Of a DNA stretch of 15,264 nucleotides, positions 1 through 9,788 are shown one piece after another. This DNA is from Amoebophrya sp. AT5.2 (Eukaryota; Sar; Dinophyceae; Syndiniales; Amoebophryaceae), in NCBI GenBank assembly GCA_005223375.1, contig RXOD01005221.1, forward strand, positions 1-15,264, read 5' to 3'. Under the pieces are notes generated by a model, which did no database searches, was not told the DNA's origin, and saw only the letters and a list, made by a program, of their open reading frames with translations. Numbering within the stretch: position 1 is the stretch's first letter; each line of letters opens with the position of its first letter. The translations under genes and the position numbers were made by a program.

Positions 1-360
1 GGGGTCGCGGACCGCCCTGCCACTTCGACCTCCGAATGTCTCATCAAGCTTGAGCTGCTTGTACCACGTTATTTTTGTTCATTGTCCTAGTCCTCTCTCT
101 TTGCCTTCCTCTCGTGCTGGGTGCTCCGAATCGATAAGAATCCCTCCGAGAAGATGCAGAAGAAGATTCGACCAACGATAAACGGCTGCCAAGGACAAGG
201 TGGGGAAGGCTTCTTAACGATGGATTGTAAGGCGCGAACGCATAATCCTTTTTGAAAGAAGATTCAGGCGGAATTCGAACTGAATACGCTGCAGACGTCC
301 GTTGTAAACCAGCTCTTGCTCATGAAGCGCTCGAATGTCAATGTTTATGGAAACAAACGA
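1..360. other. no gene recognised at the left edge
   Basis: I see no convincing coding frame, RNA gene or repeat here. The sequence may be downstream flank of the minus-strand locus at 1120-440. Confidence 0.4.
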
Positions 361-645
361 TCATCTATTGTTCACGGATGGCCCTGCTGGCCCCAAGAGG
401 TACGTAGAAAGGTATTGCAAGACAAAAAAAAAATCAGTCGAGCAGCCCTGGCGAAAAAGTGTCTGCTTCATCTGCGTAGCACCAGCTGCAGCGCCTGCAA
501 AACGTTTCTGTGATCGCTCGGGCGACGACGTCACAACATCTGCAGCCTTCATTTGTTCATCCCGAGGACCCCATTTAGTTTTGAAGCAGACAAGAAGTGG
601 AAGAAGATGAAGCTGCTTTCCTTCTGGTACTTCCCCCAGGAACAA
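361..645 (-). other. possible downstream exon region of the 686-1120 gene (weak)
   Basis: This stretch is open on the minus strand. From about 585 to 445 it reads like protein: FKTKWGPRDEQMKAADVV, then a serine/alanine part ending near TLFRQG. It lies just downstream of the 686-1120 reading frame and could be its next exon, but I could not find a donor/acceptor pair that keeps the phase. The pyrimidine-rich sequence at about 585-612 on the minus strand may instead be the end of an intron. Below about 440 the frame runs into a T-run and looks non-coding. No family is recognised. Chance open frame remains a real alternative. Confidence 0.22.
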
Positions 646-685
646 AAGGCGTCATTCCGGCCTGGAAGCAGTACCAGGGTAAACC

Positions 686-1120
686 TCAGAAGCGCGGTCG
701 CTCGTCGTCCTCCCACGACGACGCAGACGTAATAGTCTCGGTTGTACAAGAACTGGCAGCAGGTGTCGTGACTACCAGTTGGCGCACCGTTTCCTTCGTG
801 TGCTCATGCATTCTGGAAGGGTTGTACCCGTGTGCGGCAAGCCGAGCAACTGCGTCGCCTCCGCCGCAGGCATTTCTGCCCTGCCAATATGGAGTGATGC
901 TGTTTGAGTTCTTGGAGGCCCCCGCTGAAGCTGGTTTAGTCGAGTGCTTCGCGACAACGTTGTCGGGTGCGTGAACATCAATATCATTCGACGCATTGGC
1001 CGCATTCGGCGGTGTTGTCGGGGCTGCTCCTCGTCCCGTGATACAAGATGCCGATGCGGCACGCAACTGTTTTAGAGCGAAACCGCTCTCGTCAAAGTCG
1101 TCCGCCCACTCGCAATCCAT
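686..1120 (-). CDS. hypothetical protein, probable 5' exon (incomplete model)
   Basis: The frame starts at ATG 1120 and runs 144 codons to TGA at 686-688. It opens with an acidic, aromatic stretch (MDCEWADDFDESGFALKQ), which is typical of a real N terminus. It then becomes Ala/Ser/Thr/Asn-rich and probably disordered, with short ordered-looking pieces such as ITPYWQGRNACGGG. No domain or catalytic motif is recognised. The frame also stays open upstream of the ATG to a TTTTGCAG acceptor-like site around 1170, so this could be an internal exon rather than the first. The protein probably continues through an intron whose donor I could not place before the TGA. It shares the minus orientation of every other gene here. 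The call rests on amino-acid texture only. Confidence 0.4.
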   Translation of the reverse strand: MDCEWADDFDESGFALKQLRAASASCITGRGAAPTTPPNAANASNDIDVHAPDNVVAKHSTKPASAGASKNSNSITPYWQGRNACGGGDAVARLAAHGYNPSRMHEHTKETVRQLVVTTPAASSCTTETITSASSWEDDERPRF

Positions 1121-1670
1121 GATCTCGTTGGTTTTGACTTTGATCGGGGAAAGCAGGAGGTGGGCTGCTGCAAAATATTACTTTACTCTCTTCACTCTGC
1201 CGCTGCCGGTGTTGCTATATTAAAAGTGAAAGTGGAGATTCGTTTACTGTTACAAAACTACTTAAAACACCAGAGTTGAAGTTGATGCGGAAGAAGAAAA
1301 ACACCATAGAGACATGCTCGGCTGCGGCTCATGAAGAAGCTCATCTACTGCGCTCACGAGGGCGAGAGGCATTTTATTTTCCCTCAGTCAGCGAGAATGA
1401 CTCCTTGCTCCTCCTCCTCCTGTTTAGAAACAACTCCTGCAAGGACCAGGAGCACGACCCGCCGGATTGTCGGTGCAGGCGCGAACACCGCTTCCGCTGA
1501 TAAGCAGAAGTACCGAACTCCGCAATCTCACCATGAACTTTTCGTTGGTGGGAAAAAATGATTCTCGACCTAAACATGAGCAATGCAGCGTCCTCTGTTA
1601 CCTCAACCTCGTCCCCAAGGATGATAATCTGCATTCCATGCCTTCTGAAGATGAGTCTGCTCTTACTCCT
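1121..1670. other. intergenic, no gene recognised
   Basis: This stretch separates the end of the membrane-protein gene at 1671 from the putative gene at 1120. Short open frames exist on both strands but have no protein-like texture. It presumably holds the 3' end of the former and the promoter of the latter. I saw no clear signals for either. Confidence 0.45.
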
Positions 1671-4600
1671 CTATACTCTCATCGCGGCCGCGGCAGCAGC
1701 ACCGCTCCTTCCGGCAGGATCATGCCGCGCGCTGTCCTTCGCGCCACCGATCCAACAGCCGATCATCATCAGGGCCAGGAAGAAGACAAACACCGCCACC
1801 AACCGCTCCGCCCGCAGCCGCGCCGTTGGATCGGGCAGAGGCTCGCACTGCTTTTGGAGGTGGAAAGTGATCGCGCGGGCGTCCCGCTTCAACGGCTGCG
1901 TCACCGGGAGGGAGATCTCGACGTCGGCCAGCCCGTTGGAATCCGGCACCGCGCGCGGATTGTACGAACAGACGAACTCGGTCTGAAATTGGTAATTGTA
2001 GATGTAGTAGCCCCCGTTGTAGTTTTATAATATAGGAAGCGGCGCATGATCATGAAGGAGTAGAAGAAGACTAAAATAGCAAAAAGCTGGCTCTGGCACT
2101 TCTGGCTGCAAACCTGCTTTAATATACCGTGAGCACAGTGTCTTTTCCAATGGTGTCGACGTCGCCGCCGCGGAGCATTTTCACGCTTAGGAGCGAGGGC
2201 TGTAGCGACTTGGCTCTAACAGGCCCGCTCAACTTTACTGGTTTTTCCGCGTGCAAGACGAAGGTTGCTAGCGTTGCCTCCTCCGGAAACTTCAGCTTCG
2301 GTCCATCTTTGTGCAACTTCTGGTCCTCCTCGCCGTCGCTGTCCTCCTCCTCGGCTACAGAAGTAGTACTCCTGGACGTTTCTAGCAGTCCTGCCGAAGA
2401 AGTTCTCGAAACATGTTTCATTTCCGACGTTTGTAGCAGCAGCGGACCCAGCATAGTGGCGTCGCGCGAGATCACCGATATTCCCCGCGAGCCGCCGCAC
2501 TGCTTTATGAAGCGAAAGCCGTTGCCCCGGTACTGTTCCCGGACCGCCGCCCAGCGCGGTTGGAGTAAGCATTCATATCGCCCGCTGCGTTCGCAAAAGT
2601 ACTCTACGCGCAGGAAAGACGTGGATGCAACTGAAATTCGAACGAGTAAAGCAAGTTCAACTTCTACTTCAAGTTGAGTTTACATCATTACTTGGAGCAA
2701 AGAGTGTGCCGGGCCATCGAATCTGAATCTTTACGCGGTGCCGAGTCCTCAAAGAACCTTCATGTCGCGGATTTCGCCTCGCGTTTCCATTCCCCACCTC
2801 TGCAGCTGCATGGAAGTCGAACGTTGTCCGCACGTCTAGCTTTTGGTCACCAGACGTATCTGCATCATTTGCAGCCGCGTCCTCGGCTGTGCAGTCGACC
2901 TGGAATTCGTCGGCCGCATCGCCATTCGCAATGCGAAAAACTGACTCTGCTTCGTCCCAATCGACCGCCCGGGCATCACCGATTTTGCGATCACCTTCAA
3001 GTATTCGCGAGTAGTACTCGTTTCCCTCCGAGGCCGTGGCGCCCTCAATTTCCGCCGCCGACAAAAACTCGTGCCTTCCTGAGAACCTCCTGCTCGCAGC
3101 CCCAGAAATTGTCTTGGCACCACCTCCTCCTTCTCGAGAAGTATCCGCACCACCATCCCCAACCTGCAGCAGTTGCTCCAGTCGGTAAGATTCTCGCTGC
3201 CTCTCGTGCCCACAGAATACAGCCCGCTGGACGCGCACCGGCGCATATGGCTGAAATGGCGGAAAAGGACTGAAAGTGACCGTCACGACGCCAGGCCCAA
3301 AGCTGTCGCACTTAAGAAAAAGCTCAGCGCGGCCCGTCGTCGATGCGGCCGACGAAATGGTCGTGGCGTCTTCTCCCGTCGACAAAGCAGTCTGCTGCTC
3401 TTGCTCGGACGAAAACGAACGTTGCCGGTCCGGGAGCTCCGCTTTCACCAATGCTGGTTCTCTTGGGTTATTTTCTTGAAGCATGTTGTCGCTGCCGGCC
3501 ACGTCGTCGTTCTCTGCTGTGCTGCGTTCAACGTCGTCAAGCAGCTGGATAACTGCGAGCGTCCGCTCGGATCGAGCCGGCTGCTTCGCCACTGTTTCCA
3601 CCGAAAAAGGCGGCCTCTGCCTCTCGTCGGTACTAGAAAAAAAATCTTTTTCGACGCGGCCGCCTCCGTCCGCGAGCGCCCCGGAGTATCGCGTATGTTT
3701 CCTGGAGAGGCTTCCTGACACCTCCACGCGCACCGGGGCGAAGGCTACGCTGCGATCTGCAAGCTTGACGCGAAGCGGGATTGTCAAGCCACTGTCGAAC
3801 ACGTACAGCGGTGCGTCCGCCGAGAATTTGTTGCGCAACTGATCGCCACCGCTTTTTGAAGCTTCTGCTTCTGCAGAAGATGAATGTCCTCTGGCAAGAT
3901 CATCGGCGTCGGCAGATGTTGTAGTTGTTCCCGCCACCGCAGTGAGCAGCGCCGCGCGCTCGCGTTCTAGTAGTTCTACTTGCGCGGATGCGGAAGTTGC
4001 AGCACGCTCGTTCTTGGCTGCGTATTGCGCTAGGCGCACTGCAGCTGGTGCTGTCACAGATTCACGAGTCGAAGTTGTGAAGCCCCTCTTCCTTAGGTCC
4101 TCGCGCGTTTGCAACTCGGCCAAGACGCGCGTCTCGTTCACGACGCCGCTCGCCACACCGCCGTACGCCCACACGTTCTCCGCGAGGGGCCGTTGCGCTC
4201 CACGACGTGCGCTCTCTCCTCCAGTTGAAGCTTGTAAAGCAGAAGCTTGTGTTCGTGGTTGTCCAACTGCGGCAGCGTCGGCACAGCTGGATTCTGCACA
4301 CGCCTGCTCAGCTACCGGGCCGTCTTCGACCAGCGACAGCCCGACCACAGGGAACGCCGAGCAGTGCTTCTGGAAATCCAGACGCACGACCGCGCGGTGG
4401 GGATCTGCCGCCAGGGTTTTACCGCCCGCCTCGCGGTCGCGCGTGAGGTGCACGTCCACCGCAATCTTAGCGCTTCCTGGCCCGACGCACGTGAACACGA
4501 GCTCTGCTCGCTGCTGGACCGCTGTCTGCGCCGCGGTGCTGCTGCTCGCGTCAGCCTGCAGAAAGTCCGGCGTCGCATCCGCGATGCTCACCTCAGCGAA

Positions 4601-5062
4601 CGCGGCTGGCAGCTCTGGATGATGAAGCAAGCCCTGGTTTTCATCGCGTTTCACTGCAACTTTCTCGATGCGCGTCCTCCCGTCAAGGTTGAAGAACAGC
4701 TCTTTTCGGTACTCGTCTGCAGGCACAATGGTCGCAGGTCGCCAGTCCGCGCCGCGCTGCAAAGCTGCGGTGTAGGTACTATCGAGCGAGGACGACTCAT
4801 CTTCTTGCGCGAACGTCGTGCCTTTCCTTTCGGACGCCGTGTCAGAGGCCTCCGAGGGCAGGCTTTCCGCTATGGAGCCCTGCGCGACGAGATCGTCTTC
4901 GCCAGAATCGCTTCCAACGTAGGAATTGGTAAAAGCCGCGTATTTGTCCTGCGGTGCCGTCTGCGTGGATATGGTTTCGCCGTGCACACAACGCACATGG
5001 AGCTGCGGCTCTGGTGCTAGGAGTATAGAGGCGACGAGGAAGGCAGGCGTCGAGGATACCAT
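1671..5062 (-). CDS. predicted type I membrane protein with four cysteine-framed beta modules
   Basis: Proposed exons are 5062-2692, 2630-2128 and 1982-1671. The introns are 2631-2691 (61 nt, GTAATG...TTTCAG, phase 1) and 1983-2127 (145 nt, GTATAT...TTTCAG, phase 0). All phases fit, giving 1061 residues and a TAG stop. The first ATG is at 5062. Residues 1-25 (MVSSTPAFLVASILLAP...) look like a cleavable signal peptide. Residues 1019-1036 (VAVFVFFLALMMIGCWI) form one transmembrane helix, followed by a 25-residue tail. The outer part carries four similar units: a hydrophobic strand ending in Cys, a middle strand (AKIAVDV, GVVTVTF, HRVKIQI, ADVEISL), then a strand ending in a second Cys. The pairs are C192/C234, C585/C617, C724/C803 and C963/C1004. 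Acidic, Ser/Ala-rich linkers separate them, and NET at 309 is a possible glycosylation site. The layout resembles nuclear-pore gp210 or other Ig-like surface proteins, but no family signature is visible. Function is unknown. Confidence 0.78.
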
Positions 5063-5643
5063 CACGACAAAAGTGCTTCCCGGTGTGCTTTGTCTCCTCG
5101 GCTGCTCTTCCGCCGGAGGCCAGGTGGGCTATGGGCACTCTATCTCCGTTTGCGCCGCCGGGAGAACACGCATCACGTCCACGCTCATGTAAGTAGTTGT
5201 TCGCCTTTTCATTCACATCCGTTCTATGTTGCTGGGAATTCACGGGCATCGGACCAAGCTTGTGTTTGTGCCAGTTTCTTAGGGTAAGATGCCTTATGTA
5301 AACTATGCTCCTGCTGCAGCCTCAGCCACGCCGGGGCTTAATTAGTGTCGCTTGAGCACCGGCCTAAACCATCCGCCGAGGCTTCAGATCAATTACTTAA
5401 GTTATGTTTGCACGACCATAATATGCCACAGCAGGTGGATAGATCATCACGCGAGCCGAGTGGGCCTGTCACTCCATCCACGATAGTACCTCACTCGGCA
5501 GCAGAGGACTCCACCGCCGCCCTACTCCTTTCCCTCGTGTTTGCTCACTACAGAACACACCATCTTCAATCCACGCTGTCTCACAATGCCAGATATAAGT
5601 CCCCGTCTCTAGCACTAGCCTCCACCGAACAGCAAAGAACCAT

Positions 5644-5680
5644 TCACGCCGGTTCACCGACCGTCTGTGAACCGGCGTGA
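5644..5680. repeat. perfect 14-bp inverted repeat (hairpin)
   Basis: The left arm tcacgccggttcac (5644-5657) and right arm gtgaaccggcgtga (5667-5680) are exact reverse complements around a 9-nt loop. The stem is GC-rich and should be stable in DNA or RNA. It sits in gene-free DNA, about 580 bp upstream of the start at 5062. It has no T-run, so it does not look like a classical terminator. It could be the end of a degraded foldback element or a structured RNA. Confidence 0.85.
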
Positions 5681-6751
5681 GTAGTTTGCCGTTTGATAGC
5701 GCGAGAGCTACATGAACATGGATAAGGATATCATAGTCATTCTTTGCCTGATCGTGCTTATCACTATCGGTTACTAAAAAAATCGCCCATTTGCGAATCT
5801 TCTGTGTTATAATTCTGTAGTGTTTGTCCTCCAGAGCTTGTAGAAGGCTGATACACTATATTTTACTTTATTACAAGTCACTGGTCGTGGTCCTGCAACA
5901 AGGCGAGCAGGAGTCGTCCCACCTGTGTAGTGCAGTCCTTCCATGAGCGCTGCTCAGACCTGCCATCCCGGCACCGAGCTCGCACTCGCTAGAGGGTTTG
6001 GCTTGCTCTGCTAGTGCTGCCAGCCTGGGCCGTTTCCCCTGCTATTATCAGCTAGGATCCTCAGATTGCGCCGAGATCCCGTTGCCGAGCGTGCTCCTGC
6101 TCCGGGACAGGCCAGCGACGCAGTGCTGATACGCTTCGAGACCCCCGTGCCGTTGGGAATGTTGAAACAGTGCCGAAACAGGACCTCAAGATCTACTGTT
6201 TTACGCACTGCACTCCCAACTGATACTGAGCTATGATCTCGGCGAATAAACTCGTGATGTTTTATTTTTTTACACGTCAAACTACTTTCTAAAGATGGCC
6301 TTTGTTCTTGGTGCGCGGTCAATCAAACAATCAGCGCATCTGGACCACCGGCAGAGGCCAAACCTTCACCATCTGATCCGTCCGCATGGCGCCTTACAGG
6401 AGTGCCCCGAGGCAGTCGTGCTGGTACCCGACGGACCCTACGAGGATGCCCACATAACTACTAGATTTCTCCCAACCTGGGGCGGCCAAAGTACTTAGTT
6501 GCCCGCGTCTGACCACGCGCGGAAAGCCACGCGATGCGCCCATTAGAAGACACAGCGGGAGGAAAAACGAGGCGCAGGGTGCCCATAGCACAGAAAAAGC
6601 GTACTCGTCCTGTTTTGGACCCTCTCTCGGCTGCGCTGTCTGATGCCGACAGGGCCGGAAATCAAATGCTGCACGCACATGCTCTTAGAGCCCCAATCGA
6701 ATCGATCAGAATGACACTCCAGCTGCGAGTGGCAGTGTTGGTGCGTGATCG

Positions 6752-6774
6752 AATTACGTGTGCGAATTTGAAAA
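6752..6774 (+). repeat. short direct repeat, copy 1 (outer part of the duplicated block)
   Basis: This 23-nt sequence (aattacgtgtgcgaatttg and four A) recurs at 6965-6987 with one mismatch. In each case it lies shortly before a 183-bp repeat copy (10 bp before copy 1, 32 bp before copy 2). The duplicated unit is therefore larger than the 183 bp that is nearly identical, with an insertion or divergence between its two parts. Confidence 0.8.
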
Positions 6775-6784
6775 GGTATTTTGG

Positions 6785-6967
6785 CGCGTCAGAAAGACTA
6801 ATCGATTTTTGAGTCTTCACATGGTTAACAGGTTCTTATAGAAAAACGAGCGTTGGCGAGGAGAAGTCTGGACTATCATCCAGGCTGTGCACAAGTTGAT
6901 ACTATTAGTCGCCGACACATCGCAAGAAACATCATAAATTTCATCACAGACGCCAAAGAGCGCAAAT
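6785..6967 (+). repeat. 183-bp direct repeat, copy 1
   Basis: Begins cgcgtcagaaagactaatcg and ends just before position 6968. It matches 7020-7202 at 180 of 183 positions by eye, with substitutions at three places and no gaps. It contains a short self-complementary piece (ctgga...tccag). The repeat has no long open frame, no recognised transposon ends and no resemblance to a tRNA or snRNA that I know. Confidence 0.92.
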
Positions 6968-6987
6968 TATGTGTGCGAATTTGAAAA
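6965..6987 (+). repeat. short direct repeat, copy 2
   Basis: Second copy of the 23-nt sequence at 6752-6774, differing at one base. It overlaps the last three bases of the first 183-bp copy, so the two duplicated units abut. Confidence 0.8.
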
Positions 6988-7019
6988 TCTACTTATTGTT
7001 AAACCCTGGTGCTAATTGA

Positions 7020-7202
7020 CGCGTCAGAAAGACTAATCGATTTTTGAGTCTTCACATTGTTAACAGGTTCTTATAGAAAAACGAGCGTTGGCGAGGAGAA
7101 GTCTGGACTATCATCCAGGCTGTGCACAAGTTGATACTATTAGTCGCCGACACATCGCAAGAAACATCATAGATTTCATCACAGACGCCAAAGACCGCAA
7201 AT
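7020..7202 (+). repeat. 183-bp direct repeat, copy 2
   Basis: Copy of 6785-6967, offset by exactly 235 bp over its whole length. The high identity implies a recent duplication, or homogenisation with other copies in the genome. Confidence 0.92.
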
Positions 7203-7741
7203 CCAACAATCTGAACTAGAGATCATATTGCATATGACACTTTTTGGTGCGCGATGTACGATATATTTTCTACGCAGATCCAGGTTTGAATAGTGTGGCG
7301 GCCTCCATGTCCATCACCATGGCGAGAAACCCTGTAGCACCACGCTATCTGATATCGTTCGCTGGCGTAGGGCTTTTGATTTTATGCTCCTCTCGCTCAT
7401 CAAACCGCAGTAGTTTTGCGTCTCTCTGTTTCGCTCGTCGTGGATCGACCCTCCACTAGCGCTACGTACCGACACGATGAACACCTCTTGTCGCACCAGC
7501 AGATGCAAGGCCTCCAGCCCGCTGACCGGAGTCCACTAACTTTCGAGCACTGCGCTTTAGGGGTTGGTAAGTCTGACCTACCACGACTGTGTCATGTCCA
7601 CGTTAAAAACAAGAGTCACTGGCTCGACATCCAATCGTCTTCGACCTTCCACCGAAGTCCCGAAGTCCGGAGCCAGGTCTTCAAGCTCCCACCACTTTCA
7701 CAACGCTCAGCCTTTTTCCGAGTCCTGATCCGGTGCTCGAC

Positions 7742-8659
7742 TTACTTCTTGCTCTTCTTCGGCTTGAGGGACTTTTTGACCTCCTGGTTGACCTTCTTTT
7801 TGGCGACCATGAGCTTGAAACGCTCGAAGTCGGTCAGGGCAGCCTGTTGTAATCAAGAAATGGAGGAGGTAGAAGTTGAGGTTGACATGGGGAAAGCAAG
7901 TGACACTTCCTCGAACACGACAATCGAAATCGACTCTTCATCACACAAGGACAAGAATATGATTGCATTGTATTTCACGATTGCTACCATTTCTACAAAT
8001 GATATCGCTGTCGCTCGATTGGGATAACTAAATGACCCACTGCTAGTACCTTGGCCTTCTTGGCGGCCTGCTTCTTGGCCCAGGAGGACTTCTCCCAGTT
8101 GGCGACGGCCGAGGACTCCTGGAGGGCCTTCTTCAGGGCCTTCTCCTTTGCGCCACGACCCAGCTTGCTCTTGAAGCCGGTCAGGGAGACCCACTTCAGA
8201 GGGATCATCTGCCTCTTCACGCCGGTGGTCGGGCCATCGATCATGACCTTGTTCAGGGTAATCTGCAAGAATTTGGGAAATCGTTGGGGAATTCAAGTGC
8301 GAGAGTAGAGTGACATCAATGTGGACGATATGCAGGTGGGAGGTGGGCTGCAGTAGACGAATCTAAATGCGTGAAGCCATGACGCGGGGAGTACATACGG
8401 TAGAATTGTGAGACGGTCAGGAGGACGGTAGTACGATAGTGCACTGTTGGATTTCTTGAGAGAAAGAGCCATGGGTAGCTTCAGCTTCATCAGAAGCATC
8501 GGCTTCGGCATCAAGTCGGAATGCAAAGATTTAGATGATGAGTTAGATGATGAGTACCATGTCGACGATGGTGGCCACCTTGCCCTCCAGCGGTCCGTAG
8601 CGGACCAGCACCAGGCGTCCCGGCTCGACGAAGCGCTTGAAGAGAGGAGCGTCAGCCAT
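7742..8659 (-). CDS. RPL14: large-subunit ribosomal protein eL14 (60S L14)
   Basis: Exons are 8659-8558, 8262-8050 and 7843-7742. The introns are 8263-8557 (GTACTC...TTGCAG) and 7844-8049 (GTACTA...AACAG), both phase 0. The spliced product is 138 residues, normal for the short eL14 of many protists. Residues 1-34 ([20 protein letters not shown], then [14 protein letters not shown]) contain the KOW-type fold with the GKVATIVD turn. Residues 35-55 hold the conserved IDGPTTGV segment. The rest is a basic helical region with [14 protein letters not shown] and [15 protein letters not shown], ending in a lysine-rich tail. eL14 is a cytosolic 60S subunit component. The start has a favourable context (ACAAAATGGC). 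Codons end strongly in C or G (AAG, GTC, GCC, TTC), as expected of a highly expressed gene. Confidence 0.97.
8531..8554. repeat. 12-bp tandem duplication beside the eL14 intron 1 donor
   Basis: The unit ttagatgatgag occurs twice without a gap, ending three bases inside the donor of eL14 intron 1 (donor G at 8557). The sense strand therefore reads GTA followed by two copies of a CTCATCATCTAA unit. It may be simple slippage. Confidence 0.85.
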
Positions 8660-9788
8660 TTTGTGTAGGTCCTTTCCCTTGCCTAAAACGAGCTACAAAA
8701 GCACTCGAGTGGTCCCTGTGAAATAGATCAAAACGAAAAATGAAAGTAGTTGCCGTCGGATTACGTAGTGCTAGTGGGGCGGTGATTCTGATGAAAAGTA
8801 TCTAAATTGGCGGAGCTCTGGGCTCAATAGATCAGTCACGAAGGATCGGCAATGCTTCCACGTCCAATTTAGATCTCACAGAAAACGATTTTCACGAAGG
8901 GATCTTGACTTGGAGTTGGACCGATGGATCTGGATCAACATGCTTATTCACGAGGGATCGAGTACTACTTCGTCACGATGGACGGCATAGAAACGGGATT
9001 GAACGAAGAAGAGAGTAGCAACCGAATCCTTGCATTTTTCGACGGAGTGTTTGTTCTGTAACTTTCACATTCACAGACGAGCTTAGTACGATCTCAGTGA
9101 TCGCTTCAAGTTGTTCAAAGCGAGAGTCAGAGTGTTGGTGCTCTCCTCTGCTTCTTCGCCACGGTTTTCAAAACGACGGAGTCGTCTAGATAGAATTGAA
9201 GTCGGTTCTCTAAAATTCCCTTGCATTATCAACCGACCCTCAGCGTGTTCACCCTTCCCTATAGGTTCGTTGGACTGTCTTCGGAACCTGGTGCCTGTCA
9301 GCAGCCACATGAAGCTGACTCTGTGCAGCAGTCTGCAGGTTCCAGCAGCTCATCTCGGGAGCGCCTCGCCATCTAAATCAGTGCCTCCGTTCTCTGTCTT
9401 GCCTCCCTGGATTTAGATTTTATTCAAGTTTAATATCAGACACGTTAAGCGACGCGCGGAGCTTTCCTGTGCCCACCGTCGCGCTTCGCAGTTTCTCCTG
9501 CGTCGTGCTTCTGATCCGTGGAGGTGGAGTAGCTTGAAATATTGACAATTAGCACGATTCGCAGCCCCCGAAAACCAAATTAGAATCCTTTTCGAACGCC
9601 GCTCGTCCTCGCCCAGAAGTCGGGAGCGCGACCACGATCCCTTCCGACACCCCAGCTGGATGCCGAAACTGGCTGCGATGAACCCAGCACGAGTCGCTGC
9701 TTAGTGCGCCCGCGCCCCGGCCGCGCGATTCTTTCTTGGCGCGACGCCGCGTCAGGAGCACATTCCGCTTTGTCATCTGGTCCTGTTT
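8660..9788. other. intergenic between eL14 and the coiled-coil gene
   Basis: About 1.1 kb with no convincing gene. Two opposed open frames at 9083-9416 overlap each other and resemble nothing known. The first 100-200 bp above 8660 should carry the eL14 leader and promoter. The minus-strand sequence there holds TTTCACAG and TTTTGTAG acceptor-like sites, which would allow a leader intron or trans-splicing, but neither can be shown from this window. Confidence 0.45.

Larger units (their letters stand above)
5063..7741. other. long gene-free region between eL14 and the membrane-protein gene
   Basis: These 2.7 kb hold only short open frames (for example 5345-5680 and 6534-6812 on plus, 6011-6322 on minus) that match no family I know and lack protein-like texture. 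What it does hold is a perfect hairpin at 5644-5680 and a tandemly duplicated block at 6752-7202. It should include the promoter and 5' leader of the gene starting at 5062 and the 3' flank of eL14. I identified no TATA box or polyadenylation signal with confidence. Confidence 0.5.

Noticed and set aside
1374..1634. Extra downstream exon of the membrane-protein gene (frame MQIIILGDEVEVTEDAALL)
   Set aside because: A GTATAG donor exists at the end of exon 3, but the phase-matched continuation stops within about 13 codons, and the longer frame cannot be joined in phase.
4247..5020. 257-codon plus-strand open frame
   Set aside because: It lies wholly opposite the 5062-1671 exon, which has signal peptide, repeated modules and a consistent splice structure; the plus frame is Arg/Cys-rich and typical of an antisense shadow in GC-rich coding DNA.
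1671..5062. Naming the membrane protein as nuclear-pore gp210
   Set aside because: Only the general topology agrees; it is much shorter than typical gp210 (about 1900 residues) and I see no diagnostic motif.
5345..5680. 111-codon plus-strand open frame
   Set aside because: No protein-like texture, opposite strand to all genes, and it ends inside the 5644-5680 hairpin.
6534..6812. 92-codon plus-strand open frame running into the 183-bp repeat
   Set aside because: The second repeat copy does not preserve the same frame context, and no family is recognisable.
8645..8665. Possible dinoflagellate spliced-leader relic at the eL14 start (CAAAATGGCT resembles part of the leader's complement)
   Set aside because: The match is only about ten bases, in the wrong orientation for a leader, and includes the ATG itself; chance is sufficient.
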